Source: Novosphingobium resinovorum (GTDB lineage Bacteria; Pseudomonadota; Alphaproteobacteria; Sphingomonadales; Sphingomonadaceae). Taken from it: a stretch of 64,000 bases of DNA. This document shows, piece by piece, positions 41,195-50,687 of the stretch. The notes beneath the pieces are model-generated. The model did not search any database, had not been told where the DNA came from, and worked only from the letters and a program-made list of their open reading frames with translations. Location of the stretch: positions 175,496-239,495 of the forward strand of contig NZ_BSFC01000002.1 in NCBI RefSeq assembly GCF_027922145.1. The letters are read 5' to 3'. The position numbers and the translations under genes were made by a program. The first letter of the stretch is position 1; each line of letters opens with the position of its first letter.

Positions 41195-42589
41195 TCATAG
41201 GGTGTACCTAAGCGACACCGACATCCGCCTGCGATCAAACTCACGCCCGCCAGCGCCATTGCTGCGGGTGCTCTGTAAGCCCAACTGGGCTGCAAGCCGC
41301 AAGTTGCGACGGAGAAGCCAGTCGGCGCCCAGGCTGCCCGAGAGATCGCTTTGTCTACGCTCGGTCCCCGCATATTCGCTGACGGTACGATCCAGGCGCC
41401 CCCACATGAGCAGATTGCGCCGGGCTTCGTAGTCAATGCGGGTGCCATATCGCCTCTGCCGGATGCCTGCGATGCCGACGAGGGGCGAGCGCTGGATCGA
41501 CCGGCGTGCCTCGATCGTCCAGGTCATCAGGCGGGTTGGGCTCCATTCGAGACCGGCGCTGAAGTCGAGCCCCTTGATGTGTGGAAAGGCCGTGTCGTCG
41601 TAGCGCTGGTCCTGGTAGCCGACTGCGGCACGGCCCCGGATCAGGCGCGTGACCCCGAAGGCGAGGCCGCCGCGCAGCGACCAGCCGCTGGAACTGCGGT
41701 CGAACGTGCCCGTATCGTCCGGATAGCGGGCTTGATTGTAGCTGCCCTCCACGAATGCCGCGACGCCGGGCGCCACGGCATAGCCCGCACTCGCGCCAAG
41801 GCTCCAGGTCCGATAGTCGCGGTCGCCCTGCCCGATTTGCACGCTGTCGGTTCGATAGGGCGCGTAGCGGTAGGAATCGAGACTTGCCTGAGTTCCGAGG
41901 ATCAGGCGTCCTGCGGTGTGCTCGGCCTCCAGACCCAGTTCCAGTGCATTGTAAGCGATGCGCGGGCCGCGCAGCGTGGTGTCCCCGATCGTGCCGCGCG
42001 CTTCGTAGGCGCGCGAATAGCTCGCGCGGGCGGACAGGCGGGTCCGGGTGCCCAGATCGAGGCGGCCGCCAAGCCGGGCGTCATAGGTTTCGGTATCTTC
42101 GTTGGTCTGCGACAGGCCGCGAGCCAGCGCTGCATCGGTGTCCAGCGAGAGGGCGTGGCGGCTCCAGGTGGAGTGCGCGGAGAAGCTGCCCGATACCACC
42201 GCCAGCGCATCGTGCACCCTGTCATCGCGCGTGGCATAGATGTTGTCGTCCCAGGCGATGCGCGCTTCGCTTGAGGCCAGGCCTTCGAAACTGCCGAGGC
42301 GGATGGGGACTGGATCGAACTCGGGACGGGCGCGCTTCTGGACGGAGATCGCCACATCGCCGTAGAGGTGGTTTGTGGAGGCGTCCTGCGCCTGCACGTT
42401 CGGCGCCGCACAGGCGCCGATCAGGCCCAGTAGATACGGCATCAGCGCCGGATTCGTTCCGAACCGACCCAGCCTGTTCGCCGCTTTTCGCCTCAAGGTC
42501 GCCCGCGCTCCAAGATTCGTGCCCCCGCGAGAGTTGATGCCCGCTTGACGGTGTTTGCGGGCACGGCACGCGCGCAGCAAATGAACCAT
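41195..42589 (-). CDS. Outer-membrane beta-barrel protein of the exopolysaccharide locus (BBP2-like)
   Basis: The frame covers 464 residues. The start is uncertain: a signal core PYLLGLIGACAAPNVQAQ begins near base 42440, so the true start is probably a TTG or ATG between 42500 and 42442 rather than the ATG at 42589. The mature protein is a repeated amphipathic-strand barrel (RLDLGTRTRLSARASYSRAY, GYAVAPGVAAFVEGSYNQAR, GLEWSPTRLMTWTIEARRSI) ending MSVSLRYTL. Proteins of this type lie at the end of many sphingomonad and exosortase-type EPS loci and may assist polymer secretion or surface attachment. Confidence 0.8.
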   Translation of the reverse strand: MVHLLRACRARKHRQAGINSRGGTNLGARATLRRKAANRLGRFGTNPALMPYLLGLIGACAAPNVQAQDASTNHLYGDVAISVQKRARPEFDPVPIRLGSFEGLASSEARIAWDDNIYATRDDRVHDALAVVSGSFSAHSTWSRHALSLDTDAALARGLSQTNEDTETYDARLGGRLDLGTRTRLSARASYSRAYEARGTIGDTTLRGPRIAYNALELGLEAEHTAGRLILGTQASLDSYRYAPYRTDSVQIGQGDRDYRTWSLGASAGYAVAPGVAAFVEGSYNQARYPDDTGTFDRSSSGWSLRGGLAFGVTRLIRGRAAVGYQDQRYDDTAFPHIKGLDFSAGLEWSPTRLMTWTIEARRSIQRSPLVGIAGIRQRRYGTRIDYEARRNLLMWGRLDRTVSEYAGTERRQSDLSGSLGADWLLRRNLRLAAQLGLQSTRSNGAGGREFDRRRMSVSLRYTL

Positions 42590-42651
42590 TTGTCACGGGT
42601 GAAGCATTCGCCACGGGCTGGGCGCGTCCTCCTGCGAGGAGGGCGTTCAGA

Positions 42652-43524
42652 TCAGTCGGGCTTCCAGCCGATCTCTGCAGCGGAAGCGGACTTGGGGATG
42701 TCGGTCAGCGCTTCGTTGACGGTGATCGTCTCGCCGGGTGCAAGGCGGTTCTTCGCAGGCACCACTTCCTTGGCGTAGACGACGGTTTCGCGCCGGTCGC
42801 GCAGGACGACGAGAAGCGAGGGGACCTTGCGGGTCTCGGCGCCGATGTTGGTGATCGTGCCGCTGACGCTGAAGAACTCGGTGCCGTCGGGCAGCGGCTT
42901 GCGATCCTGGCGGCCGCGCGGAAAGTCCAGCTTGAGGTCGGGCTGGGCTTGGCTGAACGTCGCGCGCGGGATCGGCAGCCAGTCGGGCAGCCCGCCCACG
43001 GCGACGGCGACGGCGAGGCCTAGCGTCGCCACCGCAAAGGCGATTGCGGCGAACGTGCCGATCCGCGACCAGTTGCGGCGCGGACGGAACGGCGGTGAGA
43101 AATCGAAGCTCGATGGGCCTTCGTCGGAATAGGGCTTGATCGAGGTGTCGTCGTAATAGACCGGACCGGGGCGACGCGAGGGTGCCGGCGGCGGCATCGG
43201 TTCGGAGCGCGGGGCCTCGGCAGCCGGTTCCGGGGCGCGGGGAACCACGACGGCGGGGCGCGGCGCCGGTCGTGCTGCAGCCTGAGGGATCGGTTGGGAA
43301 ACCGGCTCCGGAGCTGGCTGCACGGGCGCGGCATGTACCGGCGGCGGGCTGACGGCCGCTTCGGCCTCGACCGGCGCGGCGAAAGCGCCTTCGGTTTCCA
43401 GTTCAGCCGGTTCCTGGAACCAGCTGTGCCGGCACTTGGCGCAGCGCACGGTCCGACCTTCCACGCCGATGGCGCTGTCGGGGACAGCGTAGCGCGTGGA
43501 ACAGGCAGGACAGGCGATGATCAT
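42652..43524 (-). CDS. MJ0042-type zinc-ribbon membrane protein
   Basis: The product has 290 residues. [20 protein letters not shown] and [13 protein letters not shown] form an N-terminal zinc ribbon (CxxC...CxxC) of the MJ0042 type. A long Pro/Ala-rich linker follows, then one membrane span ([20 protein letters not shown]) and a DUF3426-like extracytoplasmic domain ([20 protein letters not shown]). The ATG at 43524 starts the ribbon directly; an ATG at 43536 is four codons upstream. It is divergent from ftsE, a conserved neighbour in sphingomonads. Function is unknown; envelope or division regulation is a guess from context. Confidence 0.88.
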   Translation of the reverse strand: MIIACPACSTRYAVPDSAIGVEGRTVRCAKCRHSWFQEPAELETEGAFAAPVEAEAAVSPPPVHAAPVQPAPEPVSQPIPQAAARPAPRPAVVVPRAPEPAAEAPRSEPMPPPAPSRRPGPVYYDDTSIKPYSDEGPSSFDFSPPFRPRRNWSRIGTFAAIAFAVATLGLAVAVAVGGLPDWLPIPRATFSQAQPDLKLDFPRGRQDRKPLPDGTEFFSVSGTITNIGAETRKVPSLLVVLRDRRETVVYAKEVVPAKNRLAPGETITVNEALTDIPKSASAAEIGWKPD

Positions 43525-43688
43525 GATCGCATCCATAAGCACGGCTTGCTCGCGCGCGACAAGCGCCTCGCCTGTGGGTTCGCGCCATGACGCTCTTTTT
43601 TCCACATGCATGGATGGCTATAGGCATGAAGGTCGCCCGTTCGGCCCGACTGGAACACAGTAGTTCTGCAACACGATCCTTGACGAGC

Positions 43689-44402
43689 ATGACCAGCGAC
43701 GGGGAAATCATCCACTTCGACAATGTCGGCCTGCGCTACGGCACCGATCGCGAGGTGCTGAGCGACCTGACGTTCACGCTCTATGCCGGGCGGTTCTATT
43801 TCCTCACCGGCGCGAGCGGCGCGGGCAAGACGTCGCTGCTGCGGCTGCTCTATCTGGCGCAGCGGCCGTCGCGCGGGGCGATCCGCATGTTCGGGACCGA
43901 CGCGATCACCCTGCCGCGCGCGCAGTTGCCGGTGATGCGCCGCCGGATCGGCGTGGTGTTCCAGGACTTTCGCCTGATCGAGCACTTGTCCGCCTTCGAC
44001 AACGTGGCGCTGCCACTGCGCGTGGCGGGCCATGCCGAGAAGGACATCGCCGGGCCGGTGCGCGACATCCTCGAATGGGTGGGTCTGACCGACCGTATCG
44101 ACGCCAGCCCCGCCACGCTTTCGGGCGGCGAGCAGCAGCGCGTCGCCATCGCGCGGGCCGTCATCGCCCGCCCTGCCATGCTGGTGGCGGACGAGCCGAC
44201 CGGCAACGTCGATCCGGACATGGCCGCCAAGCTGATCCGCCTGTTCGAGATGCTCAACCGGCAGGGCACGACGGTGGTGGTCGCCACCCATGACCTAGAT
44301 CTGCTGCGCAAGGTGCCCGACAGCCTCATCATGCGGCTGGACAAGGGGCGGCTTTCCGATCCCACCGGCGCGCTGCGCTATCCGCCGAGGAAGCTGACGT
44401 GA
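43689..44402 (+). CDS. ftsE: FtsE, ATP-binding subunit of the FtsEX division complex
   Basis: The product has 237 residues. A complete ABC ATPase: Walker A GASGAGKTS, Q-loop VVFQDFRLIEHLSAFDNVAL (a typical FtsE Q-loop), signature LSGGEQQR, Walker B AMLVADEPTGNVDPD, and H-loop VVATHDLDLL. With FtsX it controls septal peptidoglycan hydrolases in response to ATP hydrolysis. The ATG at 43689 is preferred over the longer frame from 43587 because the family sequence starts here (EIIHFDNVGLRYG). The stop overlaps the ftsX GTG. Confidence 0.93.
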   Translation: MTSDGEIIHFDNVGLRYGTDREVLSDLTFTLYAGRFYFLTGASGAGKTSLLRLLYLAQRPSRGAIRMFGTDAITLPRAQLPVMRRRIGVVFQDFRLIEHLSAFDNVALPLRVAGHAEKDIAGPVRDILEWVGLTDRIDASPATLSGGEQQRVAIARAVIARPAMLVADEPTGNVDPDMAAKLIRLFEMLNRQGTTVVVATHDLDLLRKVPDSLIMRLDKGRLSDPTGALRYPPRKLT

Positions 44403-45319
44403 GGCGCTCCTCGGTTTTGGGCCGCTGGTTCACCGCCGGAAGCCGGGTCGAACTGATCCCGCAGGGGCGCATGTCCGGGCCGATGCCCTGGGTCATCGCG
44501 ATCATGGTGGCGATGACTGCCATTGCGCTCGCGGCGGGGCTGGCGCTCGGCAATGCGGTCTCGGCGGCCAAGGCCGAGATCGACGGCGGCGTCACCGTGC
44601 AGATCATCGAGCCGCGGGCTGACGTGCGTGAAGCGCAAGCCGCGCGCGCGGTCGAGGCGATCAAGACGATGCCCGGCGTCGCGGGGCTGCGGCAGGTTCC
44701 GCAGGCGGAATTGGACGCGCTGATCGAACCCTGGCTGGGCACCGGCATCGCGGCGGCGACCGGCTCGGCGATCCCCGTTCCGGCGCTCATCGACGTGCGC
44801 CTGAACGGCCCTGCGAGCGCGGCGCAACTGGCCGCGATCGCGAAGCGGGTGACGCCGGTGGCGCCGTCCGCCCGGATCGATGCGCAGTCGAACTGGCTGC
44901 GGCCGGTGTTCGACGCGATGGTGTCGCTGCAGGTCTTGGCGATGGTGATCGTCGCGCTGCTGGCGGGCGCGCTGGCGGCGGCCGTGCTGCTGGCGGCACG
45001 ATCGGCGCTGGGGGCGAACCGGGACACGATCGAGATCGTCCACCTGCTCGGCGGCACCGACGCGCAAGTGGCGCGGGTGTTCCAGCGCTCGATCGGCTAT
45101 GACGCGGCAGGCGGCGGTGCAGTGGGCCTCGCACTGGCGATGGTGGTGATCCTCACCCTCGGGCGACGGTTCGAGGGGCTGGGTGCGGGGCTGGTCGACA
45201 GCGGCGCGCTGGTGTGGAGCGACTGGCTGATCCTTGCGGTCGTGCCGGTGCTGGCGACGCTGCTCGCCATGCTGACGGCGCGACTTACCGTGCTGCATGC
45301 GCTGCGAAAGATGCTGTAA
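44399..45319 (+). CDS. ftsX: FtsX, membrane subunit of the FtsEX division complex
   Basis: The product has 306 residues and a GTG start overlapping ftsE by 4 bp. The four spans are VIAIMVAMTAIALAAGLALG, QVLAMVIVALLAGALAAAVL, AGGGAVGLALAMVVILTLG and LILAVVPVLATLLAMLTARL. The extracellular loop between the first two is moderately conserved (DVREAQAARAVEAIKTMPGV). The cytoplasmic signature before the third span is DTIEIVHLLGGTDAQVARVF. It transmits FtsE ATPase cycles across the membrane. Confidence 0.9.
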   Translation: MRRSSVLGRWFTAGSRVELIPQGRMSGPMPWVIAIMVAMTAIALAAGLALGNAVSAAKAEIDGGVTVQIIEPRADVREAQAARAVEAIKTMPGVAGLRQVPQAELDALIEPWLGTGIAAATGSAIPVPALIDVRLNGPASAAQLAAIAKRVTPVAPSARIDAQSNWLRPVFDAMVSLQVLAMVIVALLAGALAAAVLLAARSALGANRDTIEIVHLLGGTDAQVARVFQRSIGYDAAGGGAVGLALAMVVILTLGRRFEGLGAGLVDSGALVWSDWLILAVVPVLATLLAMLTARLTVLHALRKML

Positions 45320-45350
45320 CCGGCGCAAACCCCTATATAGCTATTCATCT

Positions 45351-45890
45351 ATGTTCCGCCGCTTCACCGCCTCTGTCGTGCTGCTCTGGGCCTTCGGGTT
45401 CCTGTGGTTCGCCGTTTCCCTGCCCGGGCCTTTGCCCGCGAGCGTGAAGACCGACGCGATCATCGTCCTCACCGGCAGCCAGGGCCGCATCGAGCATGCG
45501 GTCAAGGTGCTGGAGGCGGGCAAGGCACCGGACATGCTCGTCTCCGGCGTCGATCGCGAAGTGCGCCCGCGCGAATTCGCGCACCAGTTCCGGGTGCCCG
45601 CGCGCCTGATGCGCTGCTGCGTGACGTTGGGCTACCGGGCCTACGACACCCGCTCCAACGCGGTCGAGGCGGTGCAATGGGTGACCGAGCATAACGCCAA
45701 GTCGGTGCGCCTCGTCACCGCCGACTGGCACATGCGCCGCGCCGCACTGGAGATCGCGCGCGAGTTTCCCGATGACGTGCGGCTGGAACTGGACGGCGTA
45801 CCTTCGCATCCCAGCCTGAGCACGCTGTTCCTCGAATATCACAAGCTGCTGGCCCGTGCCGCGCTCAACCTCTGGGAAGCCCTGCGATGA
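45351..45890 (+). CDS. YdcF family protein (DUF218)
   Basis: The product has 179 residues. An N-terminal membrane anchor (ASVVLLWAFGFLWFAVSLPG) precedes a DUF218 fold with DAIIVLTGSQGRIEHAVKVL, ML VSGVDREV, DTRSNAVEAVQWVTEH and VRLVTADWHMRRAALEIARE. DUF218 proteins such as SanA and YdcF are linked to envelope integrity and vancomycin resistance; the reaction is unknown. It lies 31 bp behind ftsX and overlaps the acyltransferase start (ATGA), so it belongs to an ftsE-ftsX-ydcF-plsC operon. Confidence 0.88.
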   Translation: MFRRFTASVVLLWAFGFLWFAVSLPGPLPASVKTDAIIVLTGSQGRIEHAVKVLEAGKAPDMLVSGVDREVRPREFAHQFRVPARLMRCCVTLGYRAYDTRSNAVEAVQWVTEHNAKSVRLVTADWHMRRAALEIAREFPDDVRLELDGVPSHPSLSTLFLEYHKLLARAALNLWEALR

Positions 45891-46591
45891 ATTCCGAAAG
45901 GGCGAACCCGCTCGACGTCGTGCGTTCGCTGCTGTTCTATGTCGTGTTCTATCCGGGCACGATCGTGATGGTCACCGCATGTTTCGTGGGGTCGCTGTTC
46001 GGCGAGGAGCCGCTGCGCCGCGCCGTGCGCGGCTGGGGCCTATTCCACCGTTGGTGCGCCCGCTGGCTGCTCGGCATCCGCCTTGTCATCGAAGGGGAAC
46101 TGCCGAACGAGGGCGTGCTCGTCGCGATCAAGCACGAGAGCTTTTACGAGGCGATCGACCTGCCCGCGCAGATGCAGCGTCCGGCCCCTTTCCCCAAGGC
46201 GGAACTGGCCGAAATCCCCGGCTGGGGATGGGCCTTGCGCCGCTATGGCGCGGTCGTGGTGGAACGTGGCGAAGGCGCCAAGGCTCTCCGCACCATGGTG
46301 TCGAGCGCGCGCGGTCTCGCCGCGCAGGGCCGCCCGCTGGCGATCTTCCCCGAAGGCACGCGGGTGAAGACGGGAGAACAGCCGCCGCTGCAGTCCGGTT
46401 TCGCGGGGCTCTACAAGCTGCTGGGGCTGCCGGTGGTGCCGGTGGCGGTCGACAGCGGGCGGCTTTACCACCGCCGCTGGAAAAAGCCGGGGACCATCAC
46501 CCTGCGCGTCGGCGAACGCATCGCCCCCGGCCTCCCGCGGGACGAGGTCGAGGCGCGCGTCCACGCCGCGATCAACGCGCTGAATATCTAG
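45887..46591 (+). CDS. plsC: 1-acyl-sn-glycerol-3-phosphate acyltransferase (PlsC family)
   Basis: The product has 234 residues. An N-terminal span (VVRSLLFYVVFYPGTIVMVT) is followed by the PlsC core. Motif I reads VAIKHESFYEAID, that is HX4E in place of the usual HX4D, with an Asp three residues later. Motif II region is PGWGWALRRYGAVVVERGE; motif III LAIFPEGTRVKTGE is intact, and VVPVAVDSGRLY is motif IV. It makes phosphatidic acid at the inner membrane. The stop overlaps the convergent transglutaminase stop through a palindromic CTAG. Confidence 0.88.
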   Translation: MNSERANPLDVVRSLLFYVVFYPGTIVMVTACFVGSLFGEEPLRRAVRGWGLFHRWCARWLLGIRLVIEGELPNEGVLVAIKHESFYEAIDLPAQMQRPAPFPKAELAEIPGWGWALRRYGAVVVERGEGAKALRTMVSSARGLAAQGRPLAIFPEGTRVKTGEQPPLQSGFAGLYKLLGLPVVPVAVDSGRLYHRRWKKPGTITLRVGERIAPGLPRDEVEARVHAAINALNI

Positions 46592-47367
46592 GCCGCCGCG
46601 CTGACCTGGACGGTCTGCGAGAGCATTTCCACCTCGCCGAAGCTGGAGAGGAACGAAACGTCCGCCGCGTCGCGCCCGACGCCGATCTTGGCGACGCGGT
46701 CGGGCGTGGTCATCCCGGTGGCATCGACGAGATGCCAAGCGCCGTCGAGGAAGACTTCCGCGATGGCGTGGAAATCCTGCGGCTCGACGCCGATGCCGTA
46801 GGCACTTGCGAAGCGGGCCGGGATGGCACTGGCGCGGACCAGCGCGATCATCAGGTGCGCGTAGTCGCGGCAGACACCCTTGCGGCTCTGGAACGTGTCG
46901 GCGGCAGTGGTGAAGGCGTCGCTGGAGCCCGGTTCGTACGTGAGCGTTCCGGCGATCCAGTCGCGGATCGCGCCGACGCGCGCGCCTCCCTGCAATCCGG
47001 CGAACTCGCTTTCCACGAAGTCGTGGAACGTGTCGGAGGTGCAGTAGCGCGAGGGCATCAGGTAATCGACCGTCTCGCCCGGCAGCCTGTGCGGGGGCAC
47101 GGCCGGGAGCCCGTCCACCGGGGCGAGGAAGCGATCGACCTCTACCGTGGCCTCGTAGCGGACCGTCAGCGGCGCGGAGGTGCGCAGCCAGATGCGTTCG
47201 CCGATGCAAGCCTGCGCGGGAACGCGGGCGAAATGTTCGAGCGGCGGCAGCTCGATGTGAGCGTGCAGCACGCGCTGTTCCGGGATAATCGCAGCCTCGA
47301 TCTGGAGCAGGACGTCGACGGGGCCGGGCACGGCGTATTCAAGCATAGTCTGGATGGATAGCTGCAT
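46588..47367 (-). CDS. Transglutaminase-like superfamily protein
   Basis: The product has 259 residues. An N-terminal beta domain (ALHAHIELPPLEHFARVPAQ region) precedes a transglutaminase core. The nucleophile cysteine is in SRKGVCRDYAHLMIALVRAS, the histidine in QDFHAIAEVFLDGAWHLVD and the aspartate in VDATG. Family members act as cysteine proteases or peptide ligases; substrates are unknown. It has no signal peptide and is therefore probably cytoplasmic. It is convergent with plsC, the stops overlapping by 4 bp. Upstream, a partial family B repeat separates it from tyrA. Confidence 0.88.
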   Translation of the reverse strand: MQLSIQTMLEYAVPGPVDVLLQIEAAIIPEQRVLHAHIELPPLEHFARVPAQACIGERIWLRTSAPLTVRYEATVEVDRFLAPVDGLPAVPPHRLPGETVDYLMPSRYCTSDTFHDFVESEFAGLQGGARVGAIRDWIAGTLTYEPGSSDAFTTAADTFQSRKGVCRDYAHLMIALVRASAIPARFASAYGIGVEPQDFHAIAEVFLDGAWHLVDATGMTTPDRVAKIGVGRDAADVSFLSSFGEVEMLSQTVQVSAAA

Positions 47368-47450
47368 GGCGTCGGGCTCTCGAGCAGGAGGTTCGCCCGC
47401 TCAAAGCACGAGATGCCCGGTAGCTCCAAGCCCCCATAAACAAAGTGGCC

Positions 47451-47477
47451 CTCATCCCGGCCTTCGCTGGGATGACG
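47451..47477. repeat. Family B element, one arm only
   Basis: CTCATCCCGGCCTTCGCTGG followed by GATGACG matches one arm of the family B palindrome with the centre deleted. It lies between tyrA and the transglutaminase gene. Confidence 0.65.
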
Positions 47478-47481
47478 TGCT

Positions 47482-48396
47482 TTACCGGCCCTCGTGATCC
47501 CCGCGGCCGAAGTCCGGCCGCGCGTCGTCCTGGCCTTCCTCGATGATCGAGCGGCGGATCGCGCGGGTGCGAGCGAAGGTATCGAACAACTGCTCGCCGT
47601 CGCCGACGCGGATCGCGCGTTGGAGGGCGGTCAGGTCTTCGGTGAAGCGCTGCAGCATCGTCAGCACCGCGTCCTTGTTGGACAGGAAAACGTCGCGCCA
47701 CATCGTCGGGTCGGAAGCGGCGATGCGGGTGAAGTCGCGGAAGCCGCCGGCCGAATACTTGATGACCTCGCTTTGCGTCACGTCTTCCAGATCGGAGGCC
47801 GTGCCGACGATGGTGTAGGCGATGAGGTGCGGCAAGTGGCTGGTGACCGCGAGCACGAGATCGTGGTGCTCAGGCGTCATGATCTCGACGTTGGCGCCCA
47901 GCGCTTCCCAGAAGCCGACGAGCTGCGACAACCGCACCATGTCCACCTTGGCGGGCGGGGTGACGATGCACCAGCGGTTGCGGAACAAGTGCGCGAAGCC
48001 TGCGTCCGGCCCCGAGTTCTCGGTGCCGGCGACGGGGTGGGCGGGGATGACGACGTGGTCGGGCAGCGCTTCGCCCAATGCCTTGGCGATGGCCTGCTTG
48101 GACGAGCCGACGTCGCTGACCAGCGCGGTCGCGGGCAGGGCGCCGCGCACCTGCTCGGCGGCGATGCCCATCGCGCCCGGCGGCACGCAGAAGATCACGA
48201 GGTCGGCATCGCGCACAGCTTCGCTGGCAGTGGCGCAGACCTTGTCGACGAGGCCGCGCTCGGCGGCGCGGGCGCGGTGGTCGGGGCTGAGGTCGAAGCC
48301 GGTGGTGCGTGCCTCAGGCAGGAACTCGCGCACGGCGAGGCCGATCGAACCGCCCTGCAGGCCGAGCCCGATGATGGCGATGTTCGCGAAGCTCAT
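47482..48396 (-). CDS. tyrA: Prephenate/arogenate dehydrogenase (TyrA family)
   Basis: The product has 304 residues. The NAD(P)-binding fold is [20 protein letters not shown], then [15 protein letters not shown] and [20 protein letters not shown]. The substrate domain has [20 protein letters not shown] with the catalytic His in HPVAGTE, and [12 protein letters not shown]. It performs oxidative decarboxylation in tyrosine synthesis. The ATG at 48396 overlaps the hisC stop (ATGA), so the aminotransferase and dehydrogenase are co-translated. No ACT domain is present, and feedback control is thus not obvious. Confidence 0.93.
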   Translation of the reverse strand: MSFANIAIIGLGLQGGSIGLAVREFLPEARTTGFDLSPDHRARAAERGLVDKVCATASEAVRDADLVIFCVPPGAMGIAAEQVRGALPATALVSDVGSSKQAIAKALGEALPDHVVIPAHPVAGTENSGPDAGFAHLFRNRWCIVTPPAKVDMVRLSQLVGFWEALGANVEIMTPEHHDLVLAVTSHLPHLIAYTIVGTASDLEDVTQSEVIKYSAGGFRDFTRIAASDPTMWRDVFLSNKDAVLTMLQRFTEDLTALQRAIRVGDGEQLFDTFARTRAIRRSIIEEGQDDARPDFGRGDHEGR

Positions 48397-49505
48397 TTCG
48401 GGCTTTCCGCCATTTCGCGCAGGGCCTCGGCGATGGCGTCCATGTCGGCGCTCTTGCCGATGGTGATGCGCAGCGCCTGCGGCAGACCTTGGCCCGGCAG
48501 CCAGCGCACGATGTAGCCGCGATCCGCAAGGCCTTCGAACGCCGTTTCGGCGGTGAGGGCGCCTTCGAACAGGATCAGCACGAAGTTCGCCTGGCTCGGC
48601 AGCGGGCGCAACCCGTGGTTGCCCAGCGCTTCCAGCTTCGTGACGAAACGGCCGCGCTCGTCACGGTTGTGGACTCGGCTCGCCTCGACGAAGGCGGTGT
48701 CGGCCAGCGCCGCCTCCGCCATCGCCTGCCCGGTGGAGGAGACGTTGAACGGGCCGCGAATGCGGTTGAGCGTGGCGACGATCCCGGGCGCGCCGGTGCC
48801 CCAGCCGATCCGCTCTCCGGCAAGGCCGAAGATCTTGGAGAACGTGCGCGTCACCAGCACGTTGTCATGCACGGCGGCCAGCGCCAGCGCGCCGTCCTCG
48901 TCCTCGGGCGCGACATATTCGCCGTAAGCCTGGTCGAGCACCAGCAGCACGTCGGAGGGAAGGGCAGCGTGCAGGCGCGCGATCTCGCCCTTGGGCAGGT
49001 AGGAGCCGGTGGGGTTGTTGGGGTTGGCGACGAAGACCACGCGGGTCTTCTCGGTGACCAGTGCCAGCAGCGCATCGACGTCGGTGCCGTAGTCGAGATC
49101 GGGCGCGACCACGGGCGTCGCGCCGCAGCGGCGCGCGGCGATGTCGTAGACCGAGAAGCCGTAGCGCACGTAGATCACCTCGTCGCCGAGGCCCGCATAG
49201 CCTTGCGCCGCAAGGTTGAGCAGTTCGTCCGAGCCCGTGCCCATGACCACGCGCGCCGGATCGATGCCGTGGCGCGCGCCGATCGCGGTGCGCAAGGCGG
49301 TGCTGTCGGGGTCCGGATAGAGCGCGGGCGCGGCGGCCTTCGCGGCCAGCGCGGCCTCGCTGGTGCCCAACGGGTTCTCGTTGGCGGAGAGCTTGATGAG
49401 CGAGCGGCCGTCCTTGCCTTTCGACTTGCCGGGCACATAGGCGTGGATCGCCTCGATCCAGGGCTTGGGAGTCGGGGCTTTCGGAGTGGTGATCGTTTCG
49501 CTCAT
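48393..49505 (-). CDS. hisC: Histidinol-phosphate/aromatic aminotransferase (HisC family)
   Basis: The product has 370 residues. It is a PLP enzyme of fold type [74 protein letters not shown], the PLP lysine in [18 protein letters not shown], and the arginine in [12 protein letters not shown]. The ATG at 49505 starts the usual N-terminus; an in-frame ATG at 49520 is less likely. Coupled to tyrA, it probably serves both histidine and aromatic amino acid synthesis, as described for broad-specificity HisC in this lineage. It is divergent from metX with a 72-bp gap. Confidence 0.92.
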   Translation of the reverse strand: MSETITTPKAPTPKPWIEAIHAYVPGKSKGKDGRSLIKLSANENPLGTSEAALAAKAAAPALYPDPDSTALRTAIGARHGIDPARVVMGTGSDELLNLAAQGYAGLGDEVIYVRYGFSVYDIAARRCGATPVVAPDLDYGTDVDALLALVTEKTRVVFVANPNNPTGSYLPKGEIARLHAALPSDVLLVLDQAYGEYVAPEDEDGALALAAVHDNVLVTRTFSKIFGLAGERIGWGTGAPGIVATLNRIRGPFNVSSTGQAMAEAALADTAFVEASRVHNRDERGRFVTKLEALGNHGLRPLPSQANFVLILFEGALTAETAFEGLADRGYIVRWLPGQGLPQALRITIGKSADMDAIAEALREMAESPK

Positions 49506-49577
49506 GACGGCCGGCCCCATAACGCACCATGGCGGCTAATGACAGAGTCCGATTGAGCCTCTATTGGGGCTCGGATC

Positions 49578-50687
49578 ATGGCAACCGTGCTCAATCCCCC
49601 TATCGAGAACCGCCACCTCGACCTCGACATGCCGCTGCTGCTCGACGGCGGGCAGATGCTGCCCTGCGCGCGCATCGCCTACGAGACCTGCGGCACGCTG
49701 AATGCGGCCAAGGACAATGCGATCCTGATCTGCCACGCGCTGACCGGCGACCAGCATGTCGTGTCGAACCACCCCAAGACCGGCAAGCCCGGCTGGTGGG
49801 TGCGCATGGTCGGCCCTGGCAAGCCGATCGACACCGACCGTTTCTTCGTGATCTGCGCCAATGTGATCGGCTCGTGCATGGGTTCGACCGGCCCGGCCAG
49901 TGACGGCCCGGACGGTACGCCCTGGGGCATGCGCTTCCCGGTCATCACCATCCGCGACATGGTACGGGGGCACATCGCTGTGCTCGATTCTCTGGGGATC
50001 GACAGCCTTCACGCGCTTGTCGGCGGATCGATGGGCGGGATGCAGGTGCTCAGCCTTGCCGCCAACTTCCCGGAGCGTACGCGCGCGGTGCTGGTGCTGG
50101 CTTCGACTGCGCGGCATTCGGCCCAGAACATCGCATTCCACGAAGTCGGGCGTCAGGCGATCATGGCCGACCCCGAATGGCGCGAGGGCGATTACTATGC
50201 CTTCGGCAAGGGGCCGGAAAAGGGCCTCTCCGTCGCCCGCATGGCCGCGCACATCACCTATCTGTCGGAAGCGGGCCTGACCGAGAAGTTCGGCCGCCGC
50301 CTGCAGAACCGCGAGGAGAAGACCTTCGGTTTCGACGCGGATTTCCAGATCGAATCGTACCTGCGCTATCAGGGGCTGTCGTTCACCGACCGCTTCGATG
50401 CGAACTCGTACCTCTACATCACCCGCGCGATGGACTACTTCGACCTCGCCGAAGAGCACGGCGGCATGCTCGCCAATGCCTTCGCGAAGTCGAAGGCGCG
50501 GTATTGCCTCGTCAGCTTCGATACCGACTGGCTTTATCCCACGGCGGAATCGCGCAATGTCGTCCACGCGCTCAACGCGGCGGGCCTGCCGGTGAGCTTC
50601 GTTGAGCTTTCCGCACCGTTCGGGCACGACTCGTTCCTGCTCGACGTGCCCGCGCTCGACCGTGTGGTGCAGGGGTTCATCGGATGA
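49578..50687 (+). CDS. metX: Homoserine O-acetyltransferase (MetX)
   Basis: The product has 369 residues. It is an alpha/beta hydrolase-fold enzyme of methionine synthesis acting on L-homoserine and acetyl-CoA (succinyl-CoA in some related lineages). The nucleophile elbow is [13 protein letters not shown], the oxyanion/substrate region [12 protein letters not shown], the catalytic Asp in [14 protein letters not shown] and His in [31 protein letters not shown] is the family signature. The 72-bp leader contains a GAGCC/GGCTC hairpin close to the start, but I see no SAM riboswitch. It forms an overlapping operon with a GNAT gene and metW. Confidence 0.94.
   Translation: MATVLNPPIENRHLDLDMPLLLDGGQMLPCARIAYETCGTLNAAKDNAILICHALTGDQHVVSNHPKTGKPGWWVRMVGPGKPIDTDRFFVICANVIGSCMGSTGPASDGPDGTPWGMRFPVITIRDMVRGHIAVLDSLGIDSLHALVGGSMGGMQVLSLAANFPERTRAVLVLASTARHSAQNIAFHEVGRQAIMADPEWREGDYYAFGKGPEKGLSVARMAAHITYLSEAGLTEKFGRRLQNREEKTFGFDADFQIESYLRYQGLSFTDRFDANSYLYITRAMDYFDLAEEHGGMLANAFAKSKARYCLVSFDTDWLYPTAESRNVVHALNAAGLPVSFVELSAPFGHDSFLLDVPALDRVVQGFIG

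Noticed and set aside
49506..49577. SAM riboswitch before metX
   Set aside because: The gap is only 72 bp and only one short hairpin (GAGCC/GGCTC) is visible; no SAM-II or SAM/SAH core motif could be recognised.
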